Of a DNA stretch of 13,078 nt, positions 1 to 7,353 are shown piece by piece. The DNA comes from JADHLJ01 sp038118725 (GTDB taxonomy: Bacteria; Pseudomonadota; Alphaproteobacteria; Thalassobaculales; Thalassobaculaceae), in NCBI GenBank assembly GCA_038118725.1, contig JAYOIK010000105.1, positions 1 through 13,078 of the forward strand, in the 5' to 3' direction. The notes under the pieces were generated by a model. That model did not search any database, was not told the DNA's origin, and saw nothing but the letters and a program-made list of their open reading frames with translations. The position numbers were made by a program, and so were the translations under genes. The stretch's first letter is position 1, and each line of letters opens with the position of its first letter.

Positions 1-84
1 CCGCGCCATGTCCGATACGTTGAACTCGATATAGTCTATCCGGCGATCGGCGTCGGTTTGGCGGTTGGTTTCCGAGCCTGGCAT
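1..84 (-). CDS. VOC (glyoxalase/bleomycin-resistance fold) family protein, N-terminal part, cut by the window edge
   Basis: Only the first 28 codons are present; the gene runs off the left edge. The start is the ATG at 84-82, with a GGGGAG ribosome-binding site about 7 bases upstream. After a polar leader of about 14 residues comes RRIDYIEFNVSDMAR (residues 14-28). This is the usual opening of vicinal-oxygen-chelate proteins: a first beta strand of the form I-x-Y-I-E-F-x-V-x-D-M. Glu20 sits where many family members carry the first metal ligand. Members range from glyoxalase I-like lyases to dioxygenases and antibiotic-binding proteins, so no substrate can be named from this stub. It lies downstream of the aldolase and the LysE remnant on the same strand and has its own ribosome-binding site. 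The family call rests on a short motif only. Confidence 0.6.
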   Translation of the reverse strand, partial: MPGSETNRQTDADRRIDYIEFNVSDMAR

Positions 85-115
85 GGCATTCTCCCCATCG
101 TGACGGCGCCGCGCG

Positions 116-298
116 CATGATCTCAAGGACACCGCTCGTTCCCGCGATGATCCCGGCTAGATACCCGAGCCCTCGCCGCGCCCCAAAGGCCGCCCCGATT
201 GCCGCGAGGCTCAGCGTCGCCGGTCCCGGACTGCCCATCAGGGGAAATGCCGCCATCCACGGCAGAGCAATCGCGGTTGCCAGCCCCCACGCGCCCGG
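116..298 (-). pseudogene. Remnant of a LysE/RhtB-family exporter (N-terminal about 50 residues only)
   Basis: Read on the minus strand in the same frame as the preceding aldolase, directly after its TGA, the sequence encodes a hydrophobic first membrane segment (WGLATAIALPWMAAFPLM). It continues with SPGPATLSLAAIGAAF (about 241-194) and GARRGLGYLAGIIAGT. That is the N-terminal signature of LysE-family amino-acid exporters: a PGP motif after the first helix, then the start of the second helix. Resemblance ends near position 125. A full member has about 200 residues and six helices, so roughly three quarters is missing. No ATG or GTG in this frame precedes the first hydrophobic residues; the first ATG is at 256-254, inside the helix. 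The frame stays open to the window edge but becomes unlike LysE and overlaps the VOC gene out of frame. I read it as a truncated, probably dead gene. Recognition is by eye. Confidence 0.55.
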
Positions 299-1096
299 TC
301 AGATCCCCTCGGTCAGTTTTCGCATCCCCTCGCCCAGGTTCTTCAGGCCCGCTTGCAGGATGAAACGATCCCAGCCGATGCAGAAATGCCGGACGCCGAG
401 ATCGATATAACGCTTGGCTTGTTCAACCTCGCCGATCTCGATCCGGGGAGGCACGCCGTATTCGATGCATTTGGCGATCACCTTTTCCTCGATCGGCCGG
501 ATCTCGTCTTCATACATCAACCGGGGATTACCCCGGGAAAGCCCGTAATCCGCCGGCCCCCATTGCGCCATGTCCACGCCCTTGTCCCGCGCCGCCTCCA
601 GGACCGCGTCAAGGTCTTCGACCGCGGCGTTCTTCTCAAGCATGATCGTGAAGACGACGGAGGCGAGATCCTCGAGAAAGCCGTCCGGCGCATAACCGGA
701 CAACGCCGGGCGTCTGATCTTCACCCCCATGGCCCCACCGATGCCGGGCATGTCGGCGCGGATAACCCGATGGCACTCGGCGATATCGGCCGGTGTCCGG
801 ATATCGGTGAACAGCACCGACTTGAATCCCGCCCCCAGGGCCGCCTGGGCCCAGAAGCCTTGGCCTTCCTGGTCGAGTTTGATCATCAACGGCAGGTTCG
901 CGCACTGGGCCGCCCGCGCCATGTGATACATCAGCTGCATATCCAGCACCGAATATTCCGCCGCGAACTCGCCGTAGTCGAACAGCCCGACATCCCCGAT
1001 GAGCTCGGCGATATCAGGGTCGGCGAACAGGAAATGGGTGCCCAGCGTGGGCTTGCCGGCATCCAGTGCCGCGCGGAAAGTATTGGCCATGATCAT
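299..1096 (-). CDS. HpcH/HpaI-type aldolase / citrate lyase family protein with a non-canonical active site
   Basis: This 265-residue protein matches the length of class II pyruvate-aldolase TIM barrels, which cleave or form 4-hydroxy-2-oxo acids with a divalent metal. The family pattern is visible. The metal-binding Glu is E154 in IMLEKN, and the second acidic ligand is D183 in WGPADYGLS, equivalent to GPADLS in HpaI. The C-terminus carries an AKRYIDLGVRHFCIGWD strand. The segment that holds the catalytic His of HpaI (D-G-E-H) reads Y-G-E-F here (41-44), and the substrate Arg strand reads IKLD (72-75). Chemistry may therefore differ from HpaI. Two starts are possible, M1 or M3 (MIMANTF), neither with a strong ribosome-binding site. 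It is divergent from hyuAB across 154 bases, which suggests but does not prove a shared pathway. The family call is firm; the substrate is unknown. Confidence 0.82.
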   Translation of the reverse strand: MIMANTFRAALDAGKPTLGTHFLFADPDIAELIGDVGLFDYGEFAAEYSVLDMQLMYHMARAAQCANLPLMIKLDQEGQGFWAQAALGAGFKSVLFTDIRTPADIAECHRVIRADMPGIGGAMGVKIRRPALSGYAPDGFLEDLASVVFTIMLEKNAAVEDLDAVLEAARDKGVDMAQWGPADYGLSRGNPRLMYEDEIRPIEEKVIAKCIEYGVPPRIEIGEVEQAKRYIDLGVRHFCIGWDRFILQAGLKNLGEGMRKLTEGI

Positions 1097-1141
1097 GAGA
1101 CGGGTCCGTTGAGGTTGAAGCGCGCTTGCTTTCGACCCCGC

Positions 1142-1168
1142 CAGACTAGCATGCCGATGAAACCCGTG
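1142..1168 (-). promoter_or_regulatory. Probable promoter of the aldolase gene (extended -10)
   Basis: On the minus strand the sequence TGCTAGTCT (1152-1144) is an extended -10 element (TG-N-TAnnnT). GGGACA lies 18 bases upstream and matches the last four bases of the TTGACA -35 consensus. The -10 lies about 48 bases before the aldolase ATG. The same ten bases recur upstream of the carbamoylase gene at 8361-8370. Assignment is by consensus matching only. Confidence 0.4.
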
Positions 1169-1187
1169 TCCCAGCGCCTCAATACGA

Positions 1188-1216
1188 TTGACCTCGGTGG
1201 GCCGAAACGCTTTGTT
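1188..1216 (+). promoter_or_regulatory. Probable sigma-70-type promoter of hyuAB
   Basis: TTGACC (1188-1193, five of six to the -35 consensus) is followed after exactly 17 bases by TTTGTT (1211-1216, a weak -10). Transcription would start near 1223, leaving a leader of about 28 bases before the ATG at 1251. This argues against the in-frame TTG at 1188 being the hyuA start, because it would lie inside the -35 box. Confidence 0.4.
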
Positions 1217-1250
1217 CCGAGGGCTTGAAACTCGTCTGGATTACATCGTC

Positions 1251-3308
1251 ATGCCCATCTCCGGCCCCGTCCGCATCGCCGTCGATATCGGCGGCACCTT
1301 CACGGATCTGCAAGTCCTCGACGAGAACTCCGGCGTTACCCATGCCTTGAAAACACCGACCACGCCCGCCGATCCCTCCAAGGGTCTCGCCGAGGGGTTG
1401 CGAAGCGCTGCCGAAAGCCTTGGATTCTCCCTCGCCCAGGTGAGCGCCTTGATGCATGGCACGACGATCGCCACCAACGCGGTGCTGCAACGCCGCTTCG
1501 CCAAAACCGCGCTGGTGACAACGGCTGGTTTCGAGGACGTGCTCGAGATTGGCCGACATGTCCGCAAGGAAGTCTACGCCAACAGGGCCGAGGAGCGGGT
1601 TCTGCTGATCCCGAGGCGTCATCGGTTTGGTCTGCGCGAGCGGATGCGCGCCGACGGTTCGGTGGAGATCGCTCCGGACGGGCCGGCGATCGAACGGGTC
1701 ATCGCCCAACTCAAGAACGCGGCACCCGAGGCCATCGCGGTTTGTCTTCTGCACGCCTACGCCAATCCGGCCCATGAGGAACGTCTGGCCGAGGCGCTTT
1801 CCGAGGCCTTTCCGGATGTGCCGTTGTCCTTGTCGCACGTTATCTGCCCCGAGGTGCGGGAGTTCGAGCGAACCTCGACCACGGTGCTCAACGCCATGCT
1901 GGTACCGGTAATCCAGCGCTATCTGAATAATCTTCGCCGGTCTCTCCGCGACCTCGGTCTCGCGGCGCCGGTCTATCTGGTGCAGTCCAATGGCGGCGCC
2001 GCCCTGCCCGAGACCGCCGCCGAGCAACCCGCTCGGCTGTTGCTGTCCGGCCCAAGCGGCGGCGCGCTCGCGGGCGAGGTGCTGTCGCGAAACCTGGATG
2101 AGCCCAATCTCATCGGCGTCGACATGGGCGGGACCAGCTATGACGTCTCGCTGGTCGTCAACGGCAAGGTCCGTCAGATCACCGAAGGGGCCGTCGACGG
2201 CTGCCCGGTTCGATTGCCGATGGTTGAGATCCGCACGATCGGCGCCGGTGGTGGCTCCATCGCCCGCGTCGAGGCCGGTGGTCGGCTGCGGGTCGGTCCG
2301 GACAGCGCCGGCGCCGAGCCTGGACCGGTTTGCTATGGCCGAGGCGGGGTCGAGCCGACCGTAACCGACGCCAATCTGGTGCTGGGCCGCATCGATCCCA
2401 CGTATTTTCTTGGCGGCGGCATGAAACTGGATATCGACGGCGCCCGCGCGGCCTTGCAAGAGCGTATCGCCGGGCCATTGGCTCTCTCGCTGGACGAAGC
2501 CGCCGAGGGCATCGTCAGGGTCGCGGTTTCCGCGATGGCGGCGGCGATCCGGCTCAGCCTGTTCGAGAAGGGCCTGGACCCGAGGGATTTCGCGCTGGTC
2601 TCCTTCGGCGGCGCCGGCGGCCTGCATGCCTGCGATACCGCCGACGCCCTCGGCGCCGACCGGGTGATCTTTCCCCGCGATCCGGGCACGCTCAGCGCCT
2701 GGGGCATGCTGTCCTCGGATCTGGTGCACGACTTCGCCCGCTCCAGCTTGATGCCGGCGAGCGCGGCTTCGATCCCGACACTGGAGACAGTCACGCAATC
2801 GCTTCTGGAGCAGGGAGACGCCGCTCTCGAAACCGACGGCGTCGCGGATGAAAACCGCGCCCTGCCGTTGACCGTCGATATGCGCTATCCAGGACAAGGT
2901 TACGAGATCGGCGTTCCTTTGGTGGATGCCGCCTCGATCGAGCAAGCCGCCGCTCATTTTCACGATGCCCATCACGCGCAATTCGCTCATGGCGAGCCCG
3001 ACGTCACACCCGAGATCGTCACCATCCGCTGCGCCGCCACCGGCAAATTGGCCAAGCCCCTCGCCCGGCCCTACGAGACCGATGTAGCCGGCGGAGCCAA
3101 GGCGGTCCGATCGATCGCCATTGACGGCGTCCGCGTCGACGTGCCGGCCCATGATCGCGGCGGGATCGCGCCCGGCGACGCGATCCAAGGCCCCGCGATC
3201 ATCGAGGAAGCGCATTCGACGCTGTATCTACCGCCGGAATGGCGCCTAACCGCCGCGTCGTCCGGCGATCTATTGGCCAAACGCGACTCCGAGGGAGAAA
3301 GCTCATGA
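1251..3308 (+). CDS. hyuA: Hydantoinase/oxoprolinase family protein, subunit A (ATP-dependent hydantoinase)
   Basis: The 685-residue product matches the usual HyuA length. HyuA/HyuB-type enzymes couple ATP hydrolysis to opening of a hydantoin, N-methylhydantoin or 5-oxoproline ring; relatives act on acetone or acetophenone. Visible motifs, in order, are: the N-terminal phosphate loop DIGGTFTD (12-19), HGTTIATN (69-76), the second ASKHA loop GVDMGGTSYD (289-298), GAGGGSIA (331-338), GAEPGPVCYGRGG (about 354-366) and SFGGAGGLHACD (451-462). All core motifs are intact. I chose the ATG at 1251 because it puts DIGGTFTD about ten residues from the N-terminus, as in homologues, and because the upstream TTG falls in a putative -35 box. 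Its TGA overlaps the hyuB ATG, so the pair is translationally coupled. The family is certain; substrate and stereospecificity cannot be read from sequence. Confidence 0.93.
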   Translation: MPISGPVRIAVDIGGTFTDLQVLDENSGVTHALKTPTTPADPSKGLAEGLRSAAESLGFSLAQVSALMHGTTIATNAVLQRRFAKTALVTTAGFEDVLEIGRHVRKEVYANRAEERVLLIPRRHRFGLRERMRADGSVEIAPDGPAIERVIAQLKNAAPEAIAVCLLHAYANPAHEERLAEALSEAFPDVPLSLSHVICPEVREFERTSTTVLNAMLVPVIQRYLNNLRRSLRDLGLAAPVYLVQSNGGAALPETAAEQPARLLLSGPSGGALAGEVLSRNLDEPNLIGVDMGGTSYDVSLVVNGKVRQITEGAVDGCPVRLPMVEIRTIGAGGGSIARVEAGGRLRVGPDSAGAEPGPVCYGRGGVEPTVTDANLVLGRIDPTYFLGGGMKLDIDGARAALQERIAGPLALSLDEAAEGIVRVAVSAMAAAIRLSLFEKGLDPRDFALVSFGGAGGLHACDTADALGADRVIFPRDPGTLSAWGMLSSDLVHDFARSSLMPASAASIPTLETVTQSLLEQGDAALETDGVADENRALPLTVDMRYPGQGYEIGVPLVDAASIEQAAAHFHDAHHAQFAHGEPDVTPEIVTIRCAATGKLAKPLARPYETDVAGGAKAVRSIAIDGVRVDVPAHDRGGIAPGDAIQGPAIIEEAHSTLYLPPEWRLTAASSGDLLAKRDSEGESS

Positions 3309-4954
3309 GCACGATCAACGCCGTCGAGCTTGAAATCATCCGCAACGCTCTTGTCGCCGCCGCCGAGGAGATGAGCGTCACCGTCTGGCGCACCAGCCGG
3401 TCGCCGGTCGTGCGCGATATTCTCGACTACTCCACCGCCGTCTTTGACGCCGACGGCAACAGCACCGCCCAGGCGGCGCGGATGCCGGTGCATCTAAACT
3501 CCATGGCCCGCTGTCTACTGGACATTCTCGCCGATCATATCCCGATCGAGGAATGGAACGAGGGCGACATCATCATCACCAACGATCCCTATAGCGGCGG
3601 CCAGCATCTGCCGGACATTCTCACCTTCAAGCCGGTTTTCCTGGACGGAAGGCGGATCGCCATTGCCGGGGTGCTGGTTCATCATCTCGATGTCGGCGGC
3701 GGCGCGCCCGGGAGCTATCACGCCGAGGCGACGGAGATCTTTCAGGAAGGCTTTCGCATTCCGCCGCTCAAGATCGACGAAGCGGGGGTGCGCAACCAGG
3801 CGGTGGTCAAGTTGCTGCTGCGCAACAGCCGCGAGCCGGAAAAGGTCGGGGGCGACTTCGCCTCGCAACTCGCCGCCTTGGATATCGGCGTCGAAAGTCT
3901 GAAGGCCATGGGGCGGCGCTACGGCATCGATCGGCTCGCCGAGGCCAGCCGGATGATTCAGGATCAGTCCGAGCAAGCCATGCGCGCCGCCATCGCGGCC
4001 ATGCCCGACGGCGACTATGAATTCGAGGATTTCGTCGACGATGACGGCATAGACCGAGACAAGCCGCTGCGCGTCCATGCCCGTTTGAGGGTGCGCGGAG
4101 AGGAGATCGAGATTGATCTTTCCGGCTCCAGCCCCCAGGCGCGCGGACCGGTGAACTGTACCTACAACATGATGGATTCCGCCGTGGTCTGCGGGGTGAT
4201 GATGTCGGTCGGCACGGACATCCCCGCCAATGCCGGCTGCTATCGCCCGATCCGGATCACCGCGCCGGAGGGGCTTTGCGTCAATGCCCGCTCGCCCGCC
4301 CCGGTGGCCAACCGGATGGCCGTGGGTCATCGCATCGTCAACACCGTGATGGGTGCCTTTGCCGTCGCCCTGCCCGGCCGGGTGCCGGCGGCCTATTACG
4401 GCGTCAGTTACGTCTACGCCTTCAATGCCTTCAAGGAGGATGGCGGGCGCTCGGTCTATTTCGACCTGGAATGCGGTGGCTGGGGCGCGCATCCGGAGGA
4501 GGACGGCGCGAGCGGGTTCTCCTGCGGCTTTCACAACATCGCCAACGCGCCGATGGAACTGATCGAGAACGATTATCCCGTGACCTTCCAACGCTATGGC
4601 CTAGTCCCGGGATCAGGTGGCGCGGGACGAACACGCGGTGGTCTCGGCCTGGAGCGCGCGTTCCGCGTCGACGCGCCGGAGGGCACCTTTACCTGCAACT
4701 TCGATCGTTTTCGCACACCGCCCTATGGTCTCGCGGGCGGCGCGCCCGGCGCTCTCGGGCGCATGACCGTCACCCGCGCGGGCGCGACGGAGGAGGTCGA
4801 TATCGGCTCCAAGGTTTCCGGCCTTTCCGTCCAGCGCGGTGACGTGCTGCGGCTCAGGACTTCCGGCGGCGGCGGCTACGGCGATCCGGCGGAGCGCGAC
4901 GCCGAGGCGATTGAGACTGATCGCTTGGACGGTTATTCAGGCGGCGGAGACTGA
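3305..4954 (+). CDS. hyuB: Hydantoinase/oxoprolinase family protein, subunit B
   Basis: This 549-residue partner of HyuA forms the complex that hydrolyses the activated cyclic amide. Motifs seen: an N-terminal LEIIRNAL...AAEEM helix (9-23), a YSTAVFDADGN segment, PVHLNSM, the metal-site strand NDPYSGGQHLPD (93-104, with His101 and Asp104), HHLDVGGGAPGS (126-137), EGFRIPPLKI, and the C-terminal SGGAGRTRGGLGLER and SGGGGYGDP blocks. Length is normal for HyuB. The start is the ATG at 3305, overlapping the hyuA stop as ATGA, with GAGGGAGA (3291-3298) as ribosome-binding site. An in-frame start further upstream would overlap hyuA by 70 bases and is unnecessary. No hydantoin permease or racemase follows; the next gene is convergent. 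The family call is secure; the substrate is not determined. Confidence 0.93.
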   Translation: MSTINAVELEIIRNALVAAAEEMSVTVWRTSRSPVVRDILDYSTAVFDADGNSTAQAARMPVHLNSMARCLLDILADHIPIEEWNEGDIIITNDPYSGGQHLPDILTFKPVFLDGRRIAIAGVLVHHLDVGGGAPGSYHAEATEIFQEGFRIPPLKIDEAGVRNQAVVKLLLRNSREPEKVGGDFASQLAALDIGVESLKAMGRRYGIDRLAEASRMIQDQSEQAMRAAIAAMPDGDYEFEDFVDDDGIDRDKPLRVHARLRVRGEEIEIDLSGSSPQARGPVNCTYNMMDSAVVCGVMMSVGTDIPANAGCYRPIRITAPEGLCVNARSPAPVANRMAVGHRIVNTVMGAFAVALPGRVPAAYYGVSYVYAFNAFKEDGGRSVYFDLECGGWGAHPEEDGASGFSCGFHNIANAPMELIENDYPVTFQRYGLVPGSGGAGRTRGGLGLERAFRVDAPEGTFTCNFDRFRTPPYGLAGGAPGALGRMTVTRAGATEEVDIGSKVSGLSVQRGDVLRLRTSGGGGYGDPAERDAEAIETDRLDGYSGGGD

Positions 4955-4985
4955 CGGATATAGGCGTGTGAGAAACCCTTGGAGA

Positions 4986-5004
4986 CCCTGGTTCGAGCCC
5001 AGGG
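4986..5004. terminator. Hairpin between convergent hyuB and exonuclease genes, possible bidirectional terminator
   Basis: CCCTGG (4986-4991) and CCAGGG (4999-5004) form a perfect 6-bp stem around a 7-base loop, TTCGAGC. It sits in the 59-base gap between two genes whose 3' ends face each other, where a shared terminator is expected. There is no T-run on either strand, so intrinsic termination would be weak. The inner part also looks like a tRNA T-arm (5-bp stem, TTCGAGC loop). Confidence 0.4.
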
Positions 5005-5013
5005 CGGGCGCCG

Positions 5014-5694
5014 CTAGTCCAGCCCTCCGCGCCGGTCCAACTCACGCAAGGCCTGGGCGATCGCCCGGGCGTCGGCGAGCGCGGTGTGGGCCGGCCCTTC
5101 CATCTCGAGACCGAACAGTCTCGGGAGATCGGAGCTGACGGTCTCGGCCCGAGGCCTGTTCAGCGCCGCCATGAACAGCGGCCTTAAGTTGAGCATGCGT
5201 CCCGCCGCGATCGGCATTTCCACGCCGCGCCAACCACAATTCTCGAGCAGACAGCGCGCGTCATCGCCATTGGCCGCGACGAGCGGGCTGTCCCCGGCGA
5301 ACGCCGCGAACTCAGCGACCACATGGGGGAACGGCCGTCCCTCGCGCGCAAGGTCGTCATTGGTGATCCCGGTAAGAGCGGTGAAATAGTCCGAAAGGAT
5401 GGGATTGAATTCGGGCAAGCTGAAACGCTCAAACGTGGCGACCTCCGTCCATGCGCCGTCACACGCAAGCTTGACCGCTCCGATCTGCACAAGCTCGCGA
5501 TACTCACCCTCGCCGCTCCAACGCCGGGCAAGCGAGCCCTCCCAGGCGGTGTATTCGAGATCGTGGATGATAAGGGTCTCGCCGGCCCTTAGCGCCCGCA
5601 AGCGCGCGCGCACGTGATCGGATTCCGGCGTCGCCACCATCGTCGCGCGTGAACGCATGTACTCGGCCTCGGGCGTGCCGTCGGAAGGATCCAT
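5014..5694 (-). CDS. DEDDh-type 3'-5' exonuclease (DnaQ/KapD-like)
   Basis: This 226-residue protein carries the exonuclease fold of the DnaQ/RNase T superfamily, which removes 3' nucleotides using two metal ions. ExoI is HDLEYTAWEGS with catalytic D45 and E47, followed by EYRELVQIGAVKL. ExoII is NGDDARCLL with Asp144/145. ExoIII is HTALADARAIAQAL with H203 and D208, the H-x4-D spacing of the DEDDh subtype. The segment DYFTALTGITNDDL (102-115) is typical of the KapD-like group. The first 35 residues are polar and look like a variable extension; M13 or M19 are possible alternative starts. The stop codon of the SCO gene lies only three bases upstream, so it is the last gene of that operon, although its role has no obvious link to copper. 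Whether it acts on DNA or RNA is unknown. Confidence 0.85.
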   Translation of the reverse strand: MDPSDGTPEAEYMRSRATMVATPESDHVRARLRALRAGETLIIHDLEYTAWEGSLARRWSGEGEYRELVQIGAVKLACDGAWTEVATFERFSLPEFNPILSDYFTALTGITNDDLAREGRPFPHVVAEFAAFAGDSPLVAANGDDARCLLENCGWRGVEMPIAAGRMLNLRPLFMAALNRPRAETVSSDLPRLFGLEMEGPAHTALADARAIAQALRELDRRGGLD

Positions 5695-5697
5695 CGG

Positions 5698-6276
5698 CTA
5701 ACCCGCCAGATACTTGCGCAGGATTTCGGCGATCCGCTCCGGCGGGGTTCCATGCGGGAACATGGTCACGAACTTGCCGTCGGGCCCCATGAGATAGGCG
5801 AGCGAGGAATGATCCACCAGATACTCCTCCGGCCCCGCCCCCTCCAGGCGGTATACTCGGCGATGCACGCGGTAGGCCTTGGCCGCGACGGAGATCTGCT
5901 CTTGCGTCCCCGTCAGGCCCAACAACGTCGGATGAAACGCGCCCGCGTAATCGCGCAGCACCGCCTTGGTATCGCGATCCGGGTCGACCGTGATGAACAG
6001 TGGTTGCAGCTTGTCGGTCAGGGTCCCGATATCGTCCAGGGCCACCGCCAGATTACCGAGATCCGTCGGGCAGATATCTGGACAATAGGTATAGCCGAAA
6101 TAGACCAGCATGTGCCGCCCGGCGAAATCCCGCTCGGTGACCGTCCGCCCGTCATGGTCGACGAGTGCGAACGGCCCTCCGAAAAGCGACGGCAAGCTCC
6201 GGGCCGAGGCGGGCGTCGCCAAGACGCAGGCCGCGACCAGGACGATGACGGCGAACGCCGTTCCCAACCAGCGCAT
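5698..6276 (-). CDS. SCO1/SenC/PrrC family copper chaperone or thiol-redox protein
   Basis: The 192-residue exported or membrane-anchored protein begins with a hydrophobic segment (residues 6-22) ending near ATPASA, so it acts in the periplasm, anchored or cleaved. The thioredoxin-like domain shows the SCO copper site: C65 and C69 in YCPDICP, and H156 in VDHSS. It also has the family strands FALVDHDGRTVTERDFAG, LVYFGYTYCPDICP and LFITVDPDRDT. SCO proteins load copper into the CuA site of cytochrome c oxidase or reduce its cysteines. No oxidase genes are in the window. Upstream, seven bases away, are two exported cysteine-containing proteins on the same strand, suggesting a joint role in periplasmic copper or redox handling. 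The family assignment is firm; the exact target is inferred. Confidence 0.92.
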   Translation of the reverse strand: MRWLGTAFAVIVLVAACVLATPASARSLPSLFGGPFALVDHDGRTVTERDFAGRHMLVYFGYTYCPDICPTDLGNLAVALDDIGTLTDKLQPLFITVDPDRDTKAVLRDYAGAFHPTLLGLTGTQEQISVAAKAYRVHRRVYRLEGAGPEEYLVDHSSLAYLMGPDGKFVTMFPHGTPPERIAEILRKYLAG

Positions 6277-6283
6277 GGCGAGG

Positions 6284-6802
6284 CTACGGCTTGGGAATTT
6301 CAGCGCCGGGGATACCCACCGGCCCGAACTCGTCGATCAGGGCCTTGATCGTCGGGTCCTTGCGAAACCAACGGGCGGCGTTCTCCTGCTTGTTCGCCTT
6401 GGCCCAGGCCTTGGAGAAGGCGAGGGCATTGGTCCATTTCTCGGCGCCCGGCGCGCGGAGCCGCTGAACCATGTAGAAGGTCATCGGGTCGGCCTTAATC
6501 AACAAGCCATCCACCTCGACCCGCTTGCCGCACCAGGGCAGCAGATCCAGAACCGCGCCCGCGAAGGCCGTGTTGCTCTTCATCGCCAGGCGCAGCTTTC
6601 CGTCATCGGTCAGCAGGCCCATCTGGCGCTTGCCGTCGCCGCAATTCGGCGGGCAATCGCCGGTAAGCTCGCACAACACATCCACCGCCTTGGCCTCGAA
6701 CTGAGCGACTTCCTCGCCGTCGATGCCCCATTCCTTGGCCGCCTGGGCCGGTCCCGCGACAAGCGCCAGGACCGTCGCCAGCGTGATCAATACAGCTTTC
6801 AT
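6284..6802 (-). CDS. Exported four-cysteine protein of unknown function, in SCO operon
   Basis: I do not recognise a named family. The product has 172 residues. It opens with a clear signal peptide (MKAVLITLATVLALVAGPAQA, cleavage near A21/A22), so it is periplasmic. The mature part has four cysteines: C44, C50 and C54 in LCELTGDCPPNCGDGKRQ, and C91 in LLPWCGKRVEVDG. It ends in a tryptophan- and lysine-rich helical region (KWTNALAFSKAWAKAN, then WFRKDP). The C-x5-C-x3-C cluster could bind copper or iron or form disulfides. The ATG at 6802 is preceded by GGGAAG. A longer in-frame start would overlap the upstream gene and put the signal peptide internally, so I reject it. The gene lies four bases after its upstream neighbour and seven before SCO. 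Function is inferred only from that company. Confidence 0.85.
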   Translation of the reverse strand: MKAVLITLATVLALVAGPAQAAKEWGIDGEEVAQFEAKAVDVLCELTGDCPPNCGDGKRQMGLLTDDGKLRLAMKSNTAFAGAVLDLLPWCGKRVEVDGLLIKADPMTFYMVQRLRAPGAEKWTNALAFSKAWAKANKQENAARWFRKDPTIKALIDEFGPVGIPGAEIPKP

Positions 6803-6806
6803 GGCG

Positions 6807-7268
6807 TTACTTCCCAAACGGTTGAATGCCGACGTCCTCGTGGGACAGGTTGACGATGCCGTCGTCATTGGCGACTTGGCTGACCAGCAGATATTTCACG
6901 CCGTCGCGTTCAATCAGATCGCCTTCGACGGTCACCTGATGGGCTTGGATCCGAAGGATACTCGGGGCTGCGACATTGCTTTCCTCGCCCTCGACCTTGA
7001 GCACGACATAGACATTCTCGTCCTCGTCCTTGATCGAGACCGGGATGCCGCCGGCCGCGCACCATACCGCGCATTGATAGTGGCCGGACCCCTCGGCGAA
7101 CATGATCATGGTGACATTGCACCAGGTATCGACGATCTCGCCGGTGACCGATACCTGCTTGGTCTCGGGCGTCGCGGCCTGGGCCGTCGCCGTCGCCGCC
7201 CCGAGTGTCAACGCCACCCCGACGGTCAGCATCAGGGCGATCGCGAATTGCTTGAAAACATTTCTCAT
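6807..7268 (-). CDS. Exported protein with C/GH-x2-C-x3-C motif, first gene of the SCO operon
   Basis: The 153-residue product carries a signal peptide (hydrophobic 8-25, cleavage near AQAA, residues 29-32), so it is periplasmic. The mature domain starts with a beta strand, VSVTGEIVDTWC. It then shows C50, H63, C66 and C70 in the arrangement C-x11-G-H-x2-C-x3-C-x2-G-G-I-P. Beta-rich sequence with an OB-like look follows (VYVVLKVEG, HQVTVEGDLIERDGVKYLLV). Cysteines and a histidine so spaced suggest a metal or haem-free redox site, but this is inference. A GGGAGAG ribosome-binding site precedes the ATG. The gene leads a four-gene unit with gaps of 4, 7 and 3 bases. I have a vague memory of similar C...GH..CA..C..GG.P exported proteins but cannot name a family. 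Confidence 0.85.
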   Translation of the reverse strand: MRNVFKQFAIALMLTVGVALTLGAATATAQAATPETKQVSVTGEIVDTWCNVTMIMFAEGSGHYQCAVWCAAGGIPVSIKDEDENVYVVLKVEGEESNVAAPSILRIQAHQVTVEGDLIERDGVKYLLVSQVANDDGIVNLSHEDVGIQPFGK

Positions 7269-7353
7269 TCAGTACTCTCCCAGGGCAGTAGTCTCCCATG
7301 GGCGCCGTCCCCCATGCCGCGCCCGCCTATCGATGTAGGGCCGGGGTCCGCGC

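Noticed and set aside
117..410. Plus-strand frame of 97 codons near the left edge
   Set aside because: It overlaps the aldolase 3' end and the LysE remnant on the other strand. The Pro/Arg/Ala-rich product looks like a shadow.
1179..3215. Minus-strand open frame of 678 codons opposite hyuA
   Set aside because: It is antisense to a gene with every HyuA motif intact. Its translation is low-complexity (Gly, Arg, Asp, His rich) with no family look. Long antisense frames are expected in GC-rich DNA.
3515..4591. Minus-strand open frame of 358 codons opposite hyuB
   Set aside because: Antisense shadow of a well-supported gene, with composition typical of complement translation.
4975..5012. A tRNA gene on the plus strand
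   Set aside because: Only a T-arm can be drawn. No D-arm, anticodon arm or pairing acceptor 5' strand is found within 80 bases upstream.
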